Positions 16,268-25,578 of a stretch of DNA of 50,501 nt are shown here, one piece after another. A program made the translations under genes and the position numbers. Below the pieces are notes generated by a model. The model saw only the letters and a program-made list of their open reading frames with translations. It had not been told where the DNA came from and made no database searches. This stretch comes from Desulfurococcaceae archaeon. GTDB taxonomy: Archaea > Thermoproteota > Thermoprotei_A > Sulfolobales > Ignisphaeraceae. The stretch is taken from the NCBI GenBank assembly GCA_020832925.1, contig JAJHRF010000009.1, positions 1-50,501 on the forward strand, in the 5' to 3' direction. The number at the start of each line of letters is the position of its first letter. Position 1 is the stretch's first letter.

Positions 16268-18181
16268 CTAGTGTTTTACTCTATGTATACGATCCTTGAC
16301 TAGATGTTCAAAAGCTTTAGCTATATCTACAACTAGTAGTACTAGGAGTATGAGGATAAGAGCTGTTACTATGTAGTTACCTAAATCGATAAGATCTTTC
16401 TCTACATTACTTAGAGCTAGAACGAAATTTAGTGGGCATAGGGATAGAGATGCTATGACTACGAGAACAGCTTTCTTTATAATCTTCTGGTATACTGAAG
16501 GTGTAACCCATAACTTCTCAACAACTCTATCTCTTAAAGCTGTGAATAGAGCTACAAGGTTTTTGATTAAGTTGTAAGCGAAGTAGATTATCAGAGCTAT
16601 CTCTATAGACGATATGAACTGCCATAGAAATACGTATAGATAAGATCCTCCAGAGGTTTGATAAAAACTAATCTTATCTAAAGCTATACCAGAGAGATAT
16701 ACTAATACTATTAAGAGAGCTAAATTCAAGAGCATCTCCTCTGCTATCAACCCTATCGAAGGTTTTGTAACAGGTTTAGCTATAGGTACTTCTATACGTG
16801 GCACCATTATCTTCTTCCTAAACATCATCTCCTCCCTCATCCTATACCTCAGCGTTCTCGCTATGAAGAACCAGCTAGAGAACACTACATACATAAACCC
16901 TACTTCGTACATGCTCAGGATAGTTGATATAGCTAGAACTGTTATCCTAACATCTCTTGTAGTCCAAGGAAATGAGTTCCTCAGTTTAGCTATGAACTCT
17001 CTATCCTCTACAATATTACTAACATAGCTTACGTATATAGAGCCTAGAAGAGTTAAACCGAATAACGATGTAAATAAGATTAGCTGGACCATGTCTACAG
17101 CATGGGGTACTATGATCTTGGTGATTAGCTGGTAGAACATCGCCGTCATGATCATGGTGTCTACAACTCTATCAAGTAGAGTATCGAGGAAAGCTCCGAA
17201 TTTACTCTGTGCTTTGAATAATCTAGCTAGTTCTCCATCAACACCGTCTAGGATCGAGGATAAGATAGCTAGAACTGCTCCTACCAAGTTCTTACCTAAG
17301 AATATGAAGAACGAAGCTAGTATACCTATGGAGAAAACTATGAGTGTAACTATGTTTGGATCTACATATATTCTCGATTTATATAAAGCGAGGCTTATCT
17401 TCGTCGATATCTTTCTATTTATATACCTAGAAACAATACCGTCGCTCTCTTTGACAAGGTTTCTAGCTAAGATTCTCCAGTATAGTTTCCTAGCTCTCTC
17501 AACATCTTCAGGAGTATCTATATCTTGCCATAGATAACCAGATACATCTACGTAGCCAACAAGACCTTCTCTAGCGAGAGTGTTGATGAGATCTGATAGA
17601 GATGCTTTTCTACCTTTCTCAGCAACCACCTTCTCTACATAGCTATAGATATTCCTAGGTATATAGAATAAACCTGTATCTATACCGCTATAAGGAGGTA
17701 TATTCTTACCTGATAAAACAACAGTACTGCCATCAACAACGATCTTCAGACCTTCAACAGCATCCCTACCCCTAATCAGTCTATCTAAACAGAGATAGAT
17801 CTGCGAAGAACCTTTAGCAGTTTTAACAAGTTTTCTAAGAATAGCTATTTCGTATATATGGTCAGACATAGATAAAACAACATCATCCTCAACACCTCTA
17901 CTCTTCAAAACTTTTAAAGCTTGGTAAAAAGTCCAGAGATTACCATCACCTTCAACAACATCTACAACTAGAACCTCGACATCGTCTCTACCTCTAAAGA
18001 ATTGCTCAAGCTCAGACCTAGTCACAACATATATATCCTTGACACCAACTTCGCGGAAAACATTAACAATATAATCTAGAACAGTTAAACCAGGTTCGAG
18101 CTCGATCAAAGTCTTGGGGATACCTGAAACAACAGATTTTAAACGAGTAGCAAAACCAGCTGCAAGTATAACCCCAATCAC
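16268..18181 (-). CDS. IPCT/DIPP-synthase-like bifunctional protein with extra membrane domain
   Basis: This 637-residue protein starts with a nucleotidyltransferase domain (1-235; L-A-A-G-F-A-T-R-L at 6-14, K23). A CDP-alcohol phosphatidyltransferase domain (about 245-460) follows with the full motif D312-x2-D315-G-x2-A319-R320-x8-G329-x3-D333-x3-D337. This is the layout of inositol-1-phosphate cytidylyltransferase/di-myo-inositol-phosphate-phosphate synthase, which makes a heat-protecting solute in hyperthermophiles. Known bifunctional enzymes are about 430 residues. Here about 160 further residues (about 478-637) form four more hydrophobic segments of unknown role. A related polar-head or lipid substrate is possible. 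Confidence 0.82.
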   Translation of the reverse strand: MIGVILAAGFATRLKSVVSGIPKTLIELEPGLTVLDYIVNVFREVGVKDIYVVTRSELEQFFRGRDDVEVLVVDVVEGDGNLWTFYQALKVLKSRGVEDDVVLSMSDHIYEIAILRKLVKTAKGSSQIYLCLDRLIRGRDAVEGLKIVVDGSTVVLSGKNIPPYSGIDTGLFYIPRNIYSYVEKVVAEKGRKASLSDLINTLAREGLVGYVDVSGYLWQDIDTPEDVERARKLYWRILARNLVKESDGIVSRYINRKISTKISLALYKSRIYVDPNIVTLIVFSIGILASFFIFLGKNLVGAVLAILSSILDGVDGELARLFKAQSKFGAFLDTLLDRVVDTMIMTAMFYQLITKIIVPHAVDMVQLILFTSLFGLTLLGSIYVSYVSNIVEDREFIAKLRNSFPWTTRDVRITVLAISTILSMYEVGFMYVVFSSWFFIARTLRYRMREEMMFRKKIMVPRIEVPIAKPVTKPSIGLIAEEMLLNLALLIVLVYLSGIALDKISFYQTSGGSYLYVFLWQFISSIEIALIIYFAYNLIKNLVALFTALRDRVVEKLWVTPSVYQKIIKKAVLVVIASLSLCPLNFVLALSNVEKDLIDLGNYIVTALILILLVLLVVDIAKAFEHLVKDRIHRVKH

Positions 18182-18378
18182 ATTAACACCCTAACCCTCT
18201 CTCAGCACAGAAAACCCACCTAATATAGATTAATTGCCTTAGGTATTTATATGCTTATCTGATTAATCTTAGACCAAGGATCGCGAGAAACATATACTAT
18301 ATATGCTGTAGTTAAGCAATTGACGAACTTCAATAGTAAATATAGATGTTACCCTGGCATAATGTTAGAGATAAAGTT

Positions 18379-18452
18379 TGTCGCCCCCTGAAGTCAGAGA
18401 GCTTCATCCATTCCGGGAAAACCCGGTTGTTGGCTCTCCCGGCGTCGGGGGC
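18379..18452 (-). ncRNA. Candidate H/ACA-type pseudouridylation guide RNA
   Basis: This GC-rich island in an AT-rich gap folds on the minus strand into a single H/ACA-like hairpin. The lower stem is GCCCCC/GGGGGC (18452-18447 with 18388-18383). The internal loop has 8-nt arms GACGCCGG and TGACTTCA. The upper stem is GAGAGC/GCTCTC, and an apical CCGGG-TTTT-CCCGG hairpin completes the fold. An ACA (18381-18379) follows the lower stem after one nucleotide. It lies 15 nt from the upper stem, matching the 14-16 nt rule for these guides. I could not place the target. On the plus strand it could instead be a short RNA ending in the T-run at 18470. Confidence 0.52.
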
Positions 18453-18605
18453 TTGATATATACTATCCTTTTTTGTCTAAAAATTTTAGCTATTTGTTGT
18501 AACTATGTTTCGATATATTTAGCTTGTATAAAGAGTATGTTGAGCATTTACATGATTAATGCGTGCTTAGCTAATTCTCTTTCACCATATTTTAGCTCTA
18601 CCATG

Positions 18606-19826
18606 TTAATCATGTTTGGGGATTGTGTTTACGAGTTTCTCAATGTTTTGCTTTATCTTCTCTACATCGTTTTCCTGAGGTAATCCGTTAACATACACTA
18701 CGTCTACGATTTTGAATTTTGATGTTTTGAAGAGGTTATTCAGTTTATCTTCTTGGAGTTTCCCCCACCCGTAGTTATTGATTATCAGTATAGGTTTATC
18801 GGCATTGATTTTATCTATAAGTAGCTGTACTACATACCTTATCACCGGGAATATATCTCCATCATATGTTGATATCCCTAAAACTATGGCGTTGGAATCT
18901 ATAGCATCTCCTAGTATATCTGAGATATGTGGTTGTTCTCTATCTGTAAATCTGTAGATCTTTACTTTGAAACCTTTGTTAACAAGTTCTTCTACAGCTA
19001 TGTTTACAGCTTTCTCTAAGAAGCCGTACATAGAGCCGTATATCACGAGAATTTTTCTATTCTCTGGCTCTGCTTTACCAAGTTTGTAATAGTAATCGAT
19101 TATAGTCCTAGGATTACGTATCCAAACAAGTCCGTGTGCAGGTGCAACTATCTTTATCTCTATCCCTAGACCTAGAAGTTTCTCGATATTCTTAACTATA
19201 TGCTCTCTGTAATGACCAACAATATTAGCTAGGTATTTCCTAGCTAACGGTAGAAACTCTTCAACAACAGAATCACTATCATCGTAAAGAGACTTCGGTG
19301 TACCGTAACCTCCAAAAGCATCGCATGTAAGTACAACACCTAGATCCTCTAAATATGTAGCTATAGTATCAGGCCAGTGAAGCCACGGTATATAGATAAA
19401 CCTCAGCTTCTTCCCACCAACAACAAGTTCTTCAAGATCTTTAACAACTCTAAACTTCGGTTCAAAACCGTAGAAAGATATGAAGAGGTTCTTAGCTATT
19501 GGATGACCTAATACTACTGGTTCTTTCCCTGCTTCTTGAAGCAACCTAGGTATAGCACCACTATGATCAGGTTCCATATGGTGTACAACAATATACTTGA
19601 TATCTCTAAGATCAACAATATTCTTAAGAGTATCTACAAAAAGATCTGCATAAACATGTTTCCACGAATCGAATACCACAGCACCTTCATTCGTCAGTAA
19701 AACATATGAATTATACGTCACACCTTCAGGTATACTCCAGAGAGCCTCAAAATACCTTACTTCATCGTCGTCTATCCTCAGTATGTAGAGATCGTCTACA
19801 ACTCTATCTACGTATATCTTAGGCAT
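18606..19826 (-). CDS. Flavodiiron protein (A-type flavoprotein, oxygen reductase)
   Basis: This 406-residue protein has an N-terminal metallo-beta-lactamase-like diiron domain. It carries the H83-x-E85-x-D87-H88 motif, a downstream C-D-A-F-G-G-Y-G (about 168-175), and the H-Y-R-E-H and A-P-A-H-G ligands. A C-terminal flavodoxin domain starts at about residue 258 (I-Y-G-S-M-Y-G-F). These enzymes reduce oxygen to water or NO to nitrous oxide, taking electrons from rubredoxin or F420, and protect anaerobes. The rubredoxin-type protein at 12805 is a possible donor. A GGGG-rich ribosome site precedes the ATG. Confidence 0.92.
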   Translation of the reverse strand: MPKIYVDRVVDDLYILRIDDDEVRYFEALWSIPEGVTYNSYVLLTNEGAVVFDSWKHVYADLFVDTLKNIVDLRDIKYIVVHHMEPDHSGAIPRLLQEAGKEPVVLGHPIAKNLFISFYGFEPKFRVVKDLEELVVGGKKLRFIYIPWLHWPDTIATYLEDLGVVLTCDAFGGYGTPKSLYDDSDSVVEEFLPLARKYLANIVGHYREHIVKNIEKLLGLGIEIKIVAPAHGLVWIRNPRTIIDYYYKLGKAEPENRKILVIYGSMYGFLEKAVNIAVEELVNKGFKVKIYRFTDREQPHISDILGDAIDSNAIVLGISTYDGDIFPVIRYVVQLLIDKINADKPILIINNYGWGKLQEDKLNNLFKTSKFKIVDVVYVNGLPQENDVEKIKQNIEKLVNTIPKHD

Positions 19827-20735
19827 AACGTAACCCCGTACCGAGACTTAAAGAGTATATATGCTGTACATTATTTAGTTCTCGTATATAAGCTGTAGAA
19901 GATCAAGATCTTATTATTAAATATAGCTTAAAATAGTTTTAAATATAATTACGTATATCATCAACATAGCTCTTAGACTTACTGAACAAATGCGCTAAGC
20001 CAAGTATATAAACTTCCTTTGCAGAGATTAAACCTAGACTATACTAAAGAGTATAAATATCGTAACAGTACCTATGGCTATAGAAAAATCTAGGTTTTCT
20101 AGGATGTCACCTACTCCAATATCCTCAATAATACATATACAACAATAAGAACAGAAAGCTGAAGTATGTTGTATTGTTGCTCTATACCTGTGTTTCTAAA
20201 TCTTTAGCTTTACTGAGCAAAGTACTAGCTATAAATTCATAAGCTAACTATCTAATACTTTCGTCAATCCTCAAAGCTTAGTAGTTATTTAAACTTTTAC
20301 TACATAGATAAAGCTTCTATGATTCTATTTTGGTGGAGATTTGATGATCTTGTAGCAGTTGCTCTAAGGCGTAGGTAAGAAACTTAGGTGTGGATAAGGG
20401 ATTCAAGAGTTAGGAAAAGTTCTAATAACTTCTGCTATAAAGCGATGTAATTCCGAGTTGTGCACGGAGCCTTGAGGCGATTATCTATGTGTGGTTGTAG
20501 ATAGTTTTGAATATCCTTTTGTTTCAAGAAACCCTCTGTATTACCAATAAATACTACATACTCACAAGACTTGTAATCCTACCGTTTAGGATGTAGAATG
20601 GCGTCATATTCTCGGTATCTACAATATTTGTCACAGGTTAGTCACCAATAAACCCTTACTGAGATTAGCGATTTTCTCTTAGCATATCCATATAGAGTTA
20701 TATAGTTGTACAAAGTGGTATGGATAGGGGGTGCT
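19827..20735. other. Long intergenic gap, no gene seen
   Basis: About 900 bp of AT-rich DNA without a convincing reading frame on either strand. A GGTGGAG ribosome-like site before an ATG at 20343 leads only to a stop after a few codons. A GTGCAC box sits at about 20460. It could hold relics, small RNAs or promoters for the genes on either side, but I found no C/D or H/ACA signature. Confidence 0.4.
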
Positions 20736-22022
20736 ATGTCGCAGAAGATATCAATATTAAAAGCTTTGCTCTATGGTTATGGCTCTCTAATGGGTTTAGG
20801 CTCAGGTCTTATCGTGAGTTGGTTACTGTACTACTACTGTCCTCCTAGTGGAAGTAGTTTACCTGTGTTAGCTCCTATAGCATTCATGGGTATTGCGATA
20901 CTATTTGGAAGAGTTGTTGATGCAGTTTCAGATCCGTTAATTGGTTACTGGAGTGATATCTCTGTTACTAGGTGGGGTAGGAGAAGACCATTTATAATCT
21001 GGGGTTTTGTGCTTATGGCTCTGAGCCAGGTCTTCATATGGAGACCTATTGTTCAAGGCTATAGCTTATGGAACGCTATATATGCAACACTTCTACTCGG
21101 GTTGTTTTGGCTTGGATTTACAGCTGCTATAGCTCCTTACCTAGCTCTACTTCCAGAGATAGCTACCTCGGTTGAGGATAGGGTTAAGCTAGCTACGTAT
21201 CAAGCATTCTTCAACCAGGTTTCTCTAATAATTGGAGGGTCTGTGGTTCCTATACTATTAACACTTGTAGGTTTCTTCAACACAGCACTAATCTTAACAG
21301 CTATAGCAACTACAAGTATGCTAGGAATTGTATTGGTATTTAAGGAGAAGCCACTCGAAGAGATCAGGATTGCTAAGGGTATGGGGCTATGGAAAGCACT
21401 TAAGATTACATACACAAATAGAATTTTCCTTGTCTACCTCATACCAACAGCTATACTAGTTCTATCAACGACAATGATTCAAATGGTTATACCATACCTC
21501 GTGAAAGTATCTGCAGGGCTTAGCGAAGCTGATGTTGCATTATTCTACACACCACTAATCATAGTATCTTTAGCTTCGCTACCTCTATTCAGAGCTCTTG
21601 TACATAGACATGGAAAGAAGAAGATGTATTTGGTAGGAATGGCTATGCTAATAATTCCAGCATTTCTACTAACCTTTACAGGCTCTATAGGTATTGACCC
21701 GAGAATATACCTAATACTTCTAGGCATAGTAGCAGGGATCGCTGTAACACCTCTGCTTATGTTGCCTAATGCATTCATAGCTGATATAACAGATATCGAT
21801 GAAAAGATAACGGGATATAGAAGGGAAGCTATATACTTTGGTTCTCAAGGATTTGTGACAAAGAGTATGGCAGGGCTAGCTGGAGTACTAACATCGCTAT
21901 TCCTAGAAACCTTTGGCTATTCACCAGGTGCAGATATGGGTATAAGGTTGACAACAGGTTTCAGCGCTATAATCATTATAGCTGCAGCACTAATCTTTAC
22001 GAGGTATCCTCTGGAGAAATAA
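20736..22022 (+). CDS. GPH-family sugar/cation symporter (MelB-like, MFS)
   Basis: This 428-residue polytopic protein has twelve predicted transmembrane segments and the glycoside-pentoside-hexuronide motif D-A-x-S-D-P-L-I-G-Y-W-S-D around residue 67, followed by R-W-G-R-R-R-P. ATG 20736 is chosen because a GGGGGTG ribosome site lies 2-3 nt before it; an in-frame start at 20706 is poorer. It likely imports a sugar or glycoside with a cation. The convergent PIG-L deacetylase 74 nt away suggests an N-acetylated sugar, which is inference. Confidence 0.87.
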   Translation: MSQKISILKALLYGYGSLMGLGSGLIVSWLLYYYCPPSGSSLPVLAPIAFMGIAILFGRVVDAVSDPLIGYWSDISVTRWGRRRPFIIWGFVLMALSQVFIWRPIVQGYSLWNAIYATLLLGLFWLGFTAAIAPYLALLPEIATSVEDRVKLATYQAFFNQVSLIIGGSVVPILLTLVGFFNTALILTAIATTSMLGIVLVFKEKPLEEIRIAKGMGLWKALKITYTNRIFLVYLIPTAILVLSTTMIQMVIPYLVKVSAGLSEADVALFYTPLIIVSLASLPLFRALVHRHGKKKMYLVGMAMLIIPAFLLTFTGSIGIDPRIYLILLGIVAGIAVTPLLMLPNAFIADITDIDEKITGYRREAIYFGSQGFVTKSMAGLAGVLTSLFLETFGYSPGADMGIRLTTGFSAIIIIAAALIFTRYPLEK

Positions 22023-22095
22023 TTTCTAAAAGTTTTATCTAAAAATATTTTTTAAATATTTTATAATTTTGCTTAATGCCTTACTCTTCTATTCA

Positions 22096-22935
22096 TTAAA
22101 TAATTTCTGTGAAAGGTACTGCGTGTAGTAATGCTGTTGGTAGTAGTTTGAATGCTTCTGCGTATTTAACGTTTATCTTCTTTCCGTAGAGCATAGCTAT
22201 ATACTTTATTAGAGCTTCCCAGTATCCCCAATTAGATTCGAATTGAGATCTATGGGTTTTCAAAGCTTCTAACTTTAGATCTATTGTATCTGTTATATCA
22301 TAGAAAGTATTAGGTTTTGAGGTATAGTAGAAAGCTATGTACTTAACACGCCAAGGCTCTAAACCTGATACTGTGTTCTCTTCAACATAATGTGGAAGAG
22401 AAGCGAAACAAACTGCTTCAGTTGCTACTAAACCTGTGTTTCTATGATCTACATGTGCTTCGTATGGAAGCCAAGGATCTGGTGCAAATACTAAATCTGG
22501 TTTTAAGAATCTTATAATTGTTATAAGTTTAGCTCTAGCTTCTTTACTATAAGGCATATAACCATCTTTATAGCCAAGCCATAGAACTTTCTTAATACCT
22601 AGAATCTTAACAGCTTCCTCCTGTTCTTGCCTTCTGATTTCAGCTAATTTCTGTGGAGCTAGATTAGGATCAGAAGTACCTAGAGAACCATCTGTAGCAA
22701 TAACCATATATACATCCTTACCTTTCCTCGATAACGAAGCTATCGTACCTCCAACACCAACTTCGCAATCATCTGGATGAGGAGCTACACAGAGAACTTT
22801 GTTAACCACATCGAAAACTTTATCGAAATCAGGCGCTACAATCTTTTTTACAACAAGTTTAATAGATTCCTCTAGAGGAAGCTGAGCTAGTTCTTCAAGT
22901 AATTTAGATATATCCACACCCACAAATACCACCAC
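22096..22935 (-). CDS. PIG-L/LmbE-family zinc deacetylase
   Basis: This enzyme of about 279 residues has the zinc motif A-P-H-P-D-D (about 52-57) and the distal H-V-D-H ligand pair (about 162-165) of the PIG-L family. The family removes acetyl groups from N-acetylglucosamine-type sugars, for example diacetylchitobiose deacetylase of Thermococcus. The first codons are a run of GTG triplets (22935, 22923, 22917), so the exact start is open; the last gives a protein starting just before the D-I-S-K-L helix. It faces the GPH sugar transporter. Confidence 0.86.
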   Translation of the reverse strand: MVVFVGVDISKLLEELAQLPLEESIKLVVKKIVAPDFDKVFDVVNKVLCVAPHPDDCEVGVGGTIASLSRKGKDVYMVIATDGSLGTSDPNLAPQKLAEIRRQEQEEAVKILGIKKVLWLGYKDGYMPYSKEARAKLITIIRFLKPDLVFAPDPWLPYEAHVDHRNTGLVATEAVCFASLPHYVEENTVSGLEPWRVKYIAFYYTSKPNTFYDITDTIDLKLEALKTHRSQFESNWGYWEALIKYIAMLYGKKINVKYAEAFKLLPTALLHAVPFTEII

Positions 22936-23051
22936 ATCTACAGAGTCTCCATATATAGATACATATAACTATTTATGAAAATAACGATACCTATAGCTAT
23001 CCCCAGAAAGAATATATTTCCTCAACCTAAACTATTCTCAGGGAGATCCAT

Positions 23052-23810
23052 ATGACCTGTTTTGAAAAACCTTTCACATTTTCAAGTGCTGGATATGAAT
23101 TATCAGCTTTCATCCATATACCGTTTACAGGTTTCAGCTCGATGGTTTTAATGCTCCACGGTTTCACAGGGAATAAAGTTGAAGCTAATAGACTTTTCGT
23201 AGATATTGCAAGAGCTTTATGTAAAGCTGAGGTAGCTGTGTTTAGATTTGACTATAGATGTCACGGTGATTCACCTCTAGATTTCGAAGAATTCAGGTTT
23301 GAATATGCTCTAGAAGATGCCGAAAATGCTCTAAAGTATGTTTTAAACAATTTCAACCCAAAGAAAGTGTTCCTAATAGGTCTCAGTATGGGTGGACATA
23401 TAGCTGTAAGGTTGGCAACTAGCTATGGGGAGAAACTCTCTGGTGCAGTACTTCTTGCACCTGGTCTAAGATTTAGAGAACCTGGGAGAGATATAAGGAA
23501 GATGATGCAGAGAGTAGATAACTACTACATTTTTGGATCTTTCAGGATAAGAGTAGATGCTTTAGAGGATATGGGTAAGTATAATGCTATCGAGTTAGCC
23601 GATAAAATAAGCATCCCTACCCTCATAATCCATGCTAAAGACGATCAAGTAGTTCCGTATACACAATCAACAGAATTCTTCGAGAAGCTGAAGATCCAGG
23701 ATAAGAAGTTGATACTACTCGATGAAGGAGGGCATGTGTTCTCTACATACACATCGAAAACAAGAGTTATAACAGAGATAGTGAACTGGATAAAAGAGAG
23801 ATCAAAGTAA
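23052..23810 (+). CDS. Alpha/beta-hydrolase (esterase-like)
   Basis: This 252-residue alpha/beta-hydrolase has the oxyanion motif H-G-F-T-G (about 38-42), the nucleophile elbow G-L-S-M-G-G (Ser at about 116), an aspartate in H-A-K-D-D-Q-V (about 198) and His in E-G-G-H (about 227). The catalytic triad is complete. It resembles cinnamoyl/feruloyl esterases and short-chain acyl hydrolases. GGGAGA precedes the ATG at good spacing. The substrate is unknown; deacylation of a sugar ester would fit its neighbours. Confidence 0.87.
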   Translation: MTCFEKPFTFSSAGYELSAFIHIPFTGFSSMVLMLHGFTGNKVEANRLFVDIARALCKAEVAVFRFDYRCHGDSPLDFEEFRFEYALEDAENALKYVLNNFNPKKVFLIGLSMGGHIAVRLATSYGEKLSGAVLLAPGLRFREPGRDIRKMMQRVDNYYIFGSFRIRVDALEDMGKYNAIELADKISIPTLIIHAKDDQVVPYTQSTEFFEKLKIQDKKLILLDEGGHVFSTYTSKTRVITEIVNWIKERSK

Positions 23811-23873
23811 TAGAGCAAATTCTAGCATAATTAAAGCTAGCTAAATCTTTTCAACAACTTTACAACTAGTGAT

Positions 23874-24290
23874 CTAAGTACATCGAGGTAGAGATTCATT
23901 TAAAGCTATCCTCATAACCTCTAGCTCATCGCATGTCAACATAAAGAAGTACTCAAATACACCAGGTTTCTCAACAATAACTAAACCTTTCCTCAAAATC
24001 TTTAGCCTAAAGATGGGGTTTAACTGATCTAGAGGAACAATATCTACAGGTATACCAAGCTCTAACTCGAGCTCGGAATTAATTTTCAACAACTTATCTA
24101 AATCCATAGCATAGCTATAGATAGCTATATCAATATCCCTAAAAACATCCCCTTCAACGAAACTCCCAAAAACAATAGCTAGAGCTATATCGTATCTCAA
24201 TAAAAACTCCTTAATCTTCTTCAACAAAACCTCTTTCTCATTCTTACTAAACCTATAATACCTGAACCTCTCCTCAAATACTTCCGACAA
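23874..24290 (-). CDS. mntA: MntA-type nucleotidyltransferase antitoxin
   Basis: This nucleotidyltransferase carries the intact G-S ... R-D-I-D-I-A motif, with both metal-binding aspartates. In the HepT/MntA system the MNT protein silences the HEPN RNase by attaching AMP units to a tyrosine. Longer in-frame starts exist (24365, 24323) but lie deep inside the upstream hepT gene. TTG 24290 is chosen because it gives a 17-nt overlap with hepT, exactly like the HEPN/MNT pair at 460-476. That start is an inference; the domain is certain. Confidence 0.82.
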   Translation of the reverse strand: MSEVFEERFRYYRFSKNEKEVLLKKIKEFLLRYDIALAIVFGSFVEGDVFRDIDIAIYSYAMDLDKLLKINSELELELGIPVDIVPLDQLNPIFRLKILRKGLVIVEKPGVFEYFFMLTCDELEVMRIALNESLPRCT

Positions 24291-24693
24291 ACAGCGAAAC
24301 CCTCTCGATAAACTCTTCAACATATCTAAAATTCTTCTTAACAGCATCGTATATAATCTTATCATCTATAACCCAGTACCTATGAACAAGAAGATTCCTC
24401 AGCCTAATGATCTTCACCAGCTCTTCAGATACACTACGTTGTATAAAACTTCTATCAGCAAGAAGTTTAAGAGCATGTGTAGGCGTTTCAGGTTCTAAAC
24501 CATAGATATTTCTACATATATGTAGAGCTATAGCCGATACTGCTTCAGCGATAACAATGATGTTGTAACGTATAGCATATTTATCGGAGTCCGTAAGTTC
24601 TTCAAAAGATTTCTCTGAGCATCTAGATATAAATGAGATCGCGTTTCTTATCTCAGAGATAAGCTTCTTTATACGTTCTCTATCAATACCCAC
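24274..24693 (-). CDS. hepT: HepT-type HEPN toxin (DUF86)
   Basis: This 139-residue helical protein has the complete HepT catalytic motif R99-N-x3-H104-R-Y106 (R-x4-H-x-Y). The arginine and histidine cleave RNA, and the tyrosine is the residue AMPylated by MntA in characterised pairs. The GTG start has a strong GGGAGGT ribosome site upstream. The gene is first in a two-gene unit with mntA. Unlike the pair at 102-879, both partners here have all key residues, so this looks like an active toxin-antitoxin module. Confidence 0.88.
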   Translation of the reverse strand: MGIDRERIKKLISEIRNAISFISRCSEKSFEELTDSDKYAIRYNIIVIAEAVSAIALHICRNIYGLEPETPTHALKLLADRSFIQRSVSEELVKIIRLRNLLVHRYWVIDDKIIYDAVKKNFRYVEEFIERVSLFVGSI

Positions 24694-24762
24694 TACGAAC
24701 CTCCCTGTATCTATGGTTGAGAGTTGTTAATAATTCTGTTCATCTAGATAGCTATAATAAGA

Positions 24763-25461
24763 TTATGTTTTGATAGCTATGATGTATAGGTTATCGCCTC
24801 TCTTCCTAAGGTAGCCTATAGCTCCTTTGGAGATAATTCTTAGGTTATTTTTTGTAACGAAGTTTGTAAACTCTTTTTCTGTGTAGAGATAGTATACTCT
24901 TTTGAATTTCCTTCTCCTCGTTCTCCAGTAGACAATGTATTTTCTTGGATATCCTAGTAAACCTCCTAACGTTTTTATATAGTTAGCTATTGTCTTTAAC
25001 AAAAATCTCTTCTGTCTCCAGAACCAGATAGTTGCTAACACCATTCCTCTAGGTTTTAATACTCGATATACTTCGTTGAAGAATTCCTGAGCAAATTCTT
25101 TAGGTAGATGGTGGACAAGAGCTATAGCTATAACAGAGTCTATAGAGTTGCTCCTGATAGGCATTCTGATAGCATCTCCGATAACAGCGTCTCCCAGAAC
25201 CTCTCTCCCCTTCAGCGTTTCTCTAGCTGTATAGATCATAGATTTCGATATATCTAAACATATAACATAACCTCTGTTCCTATAAGCAATATCAACACCA
25301 TTGATACAAGGACCTGAACCAGCATCTAGAACAACTCTTCCTCTAACAACTCTCGTAATAGGCCATGGTCTCGATCTCCAGAACCTATACCCTTCAGCAA
25401 TAAGGTTATAAGACTCTATAGTCTTGATGTAATCTCTATAATCTTTATCGAAAATCTTCAT
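24763..25461 (-). CDS. SAM-dependent methyltransferase (Trm9/UbiE-like)
   Basis: This 232-residue class I methyltransferase has motif I L-D-A-G-S-G-P (about 44-50), an acidic residue after beta 2 (C-L-D-I-S) and a motif IV region with A-L-V-H-H-L, which is common in Trm9-like tRNA wobble-uridine and small-molecule methyltransferases. The C-terminal part is rich in Lys and Arg (W-R-T-R-R-R-K-F-K-R), suggesting an RNA or membrane-lipid substrate. It is on the same strand as hepT/mntA but upstream of them by 69 nt. Confidence 0.84.
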   Translation of the reverse strand: MKIFDKDYRDYIKTIESYNLIAEGYRFWRSRPWPITRVVRGRVVLDAGSGPCINGVDIAYRNRGYVICLDISKSMIYTARETLKGREVLGDAVIGDAIRMPIRSNSIDSVIAIALVHHLPKEFAQEFFNEVYRVLKPRGMVLATIWFWRQKRFLLKTIANYIKTLGGLLGYPRKYIVYWRTRRRKFKRVYYLYTEKEFTNFVTKNNLRIISKGAIGYLRKRGDNLYIIAIKT

Positions 25462-25578
25462 ACCTTATCACACAACTCTAATCTATATGTCGAAAAGAGA
25501 TTCTTTAAACTACTGTAATGAAGATCCTTAGCTTAACAACTTATTAACTGTATCAACACTATATACTAAGGGGATTTA

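Noticed and set aside
18383-18452. tRNA gene on the plus strand
   Set aside because: No T-loop, D-arm or anticodon arrangement; the fold fits an H/ACA hairpin on the minus strand better.
20340-20420. C/D-box guide RNA at a TGATGA sequence
   Set aside because: No CTGA box at the required distance and no complementary ends.
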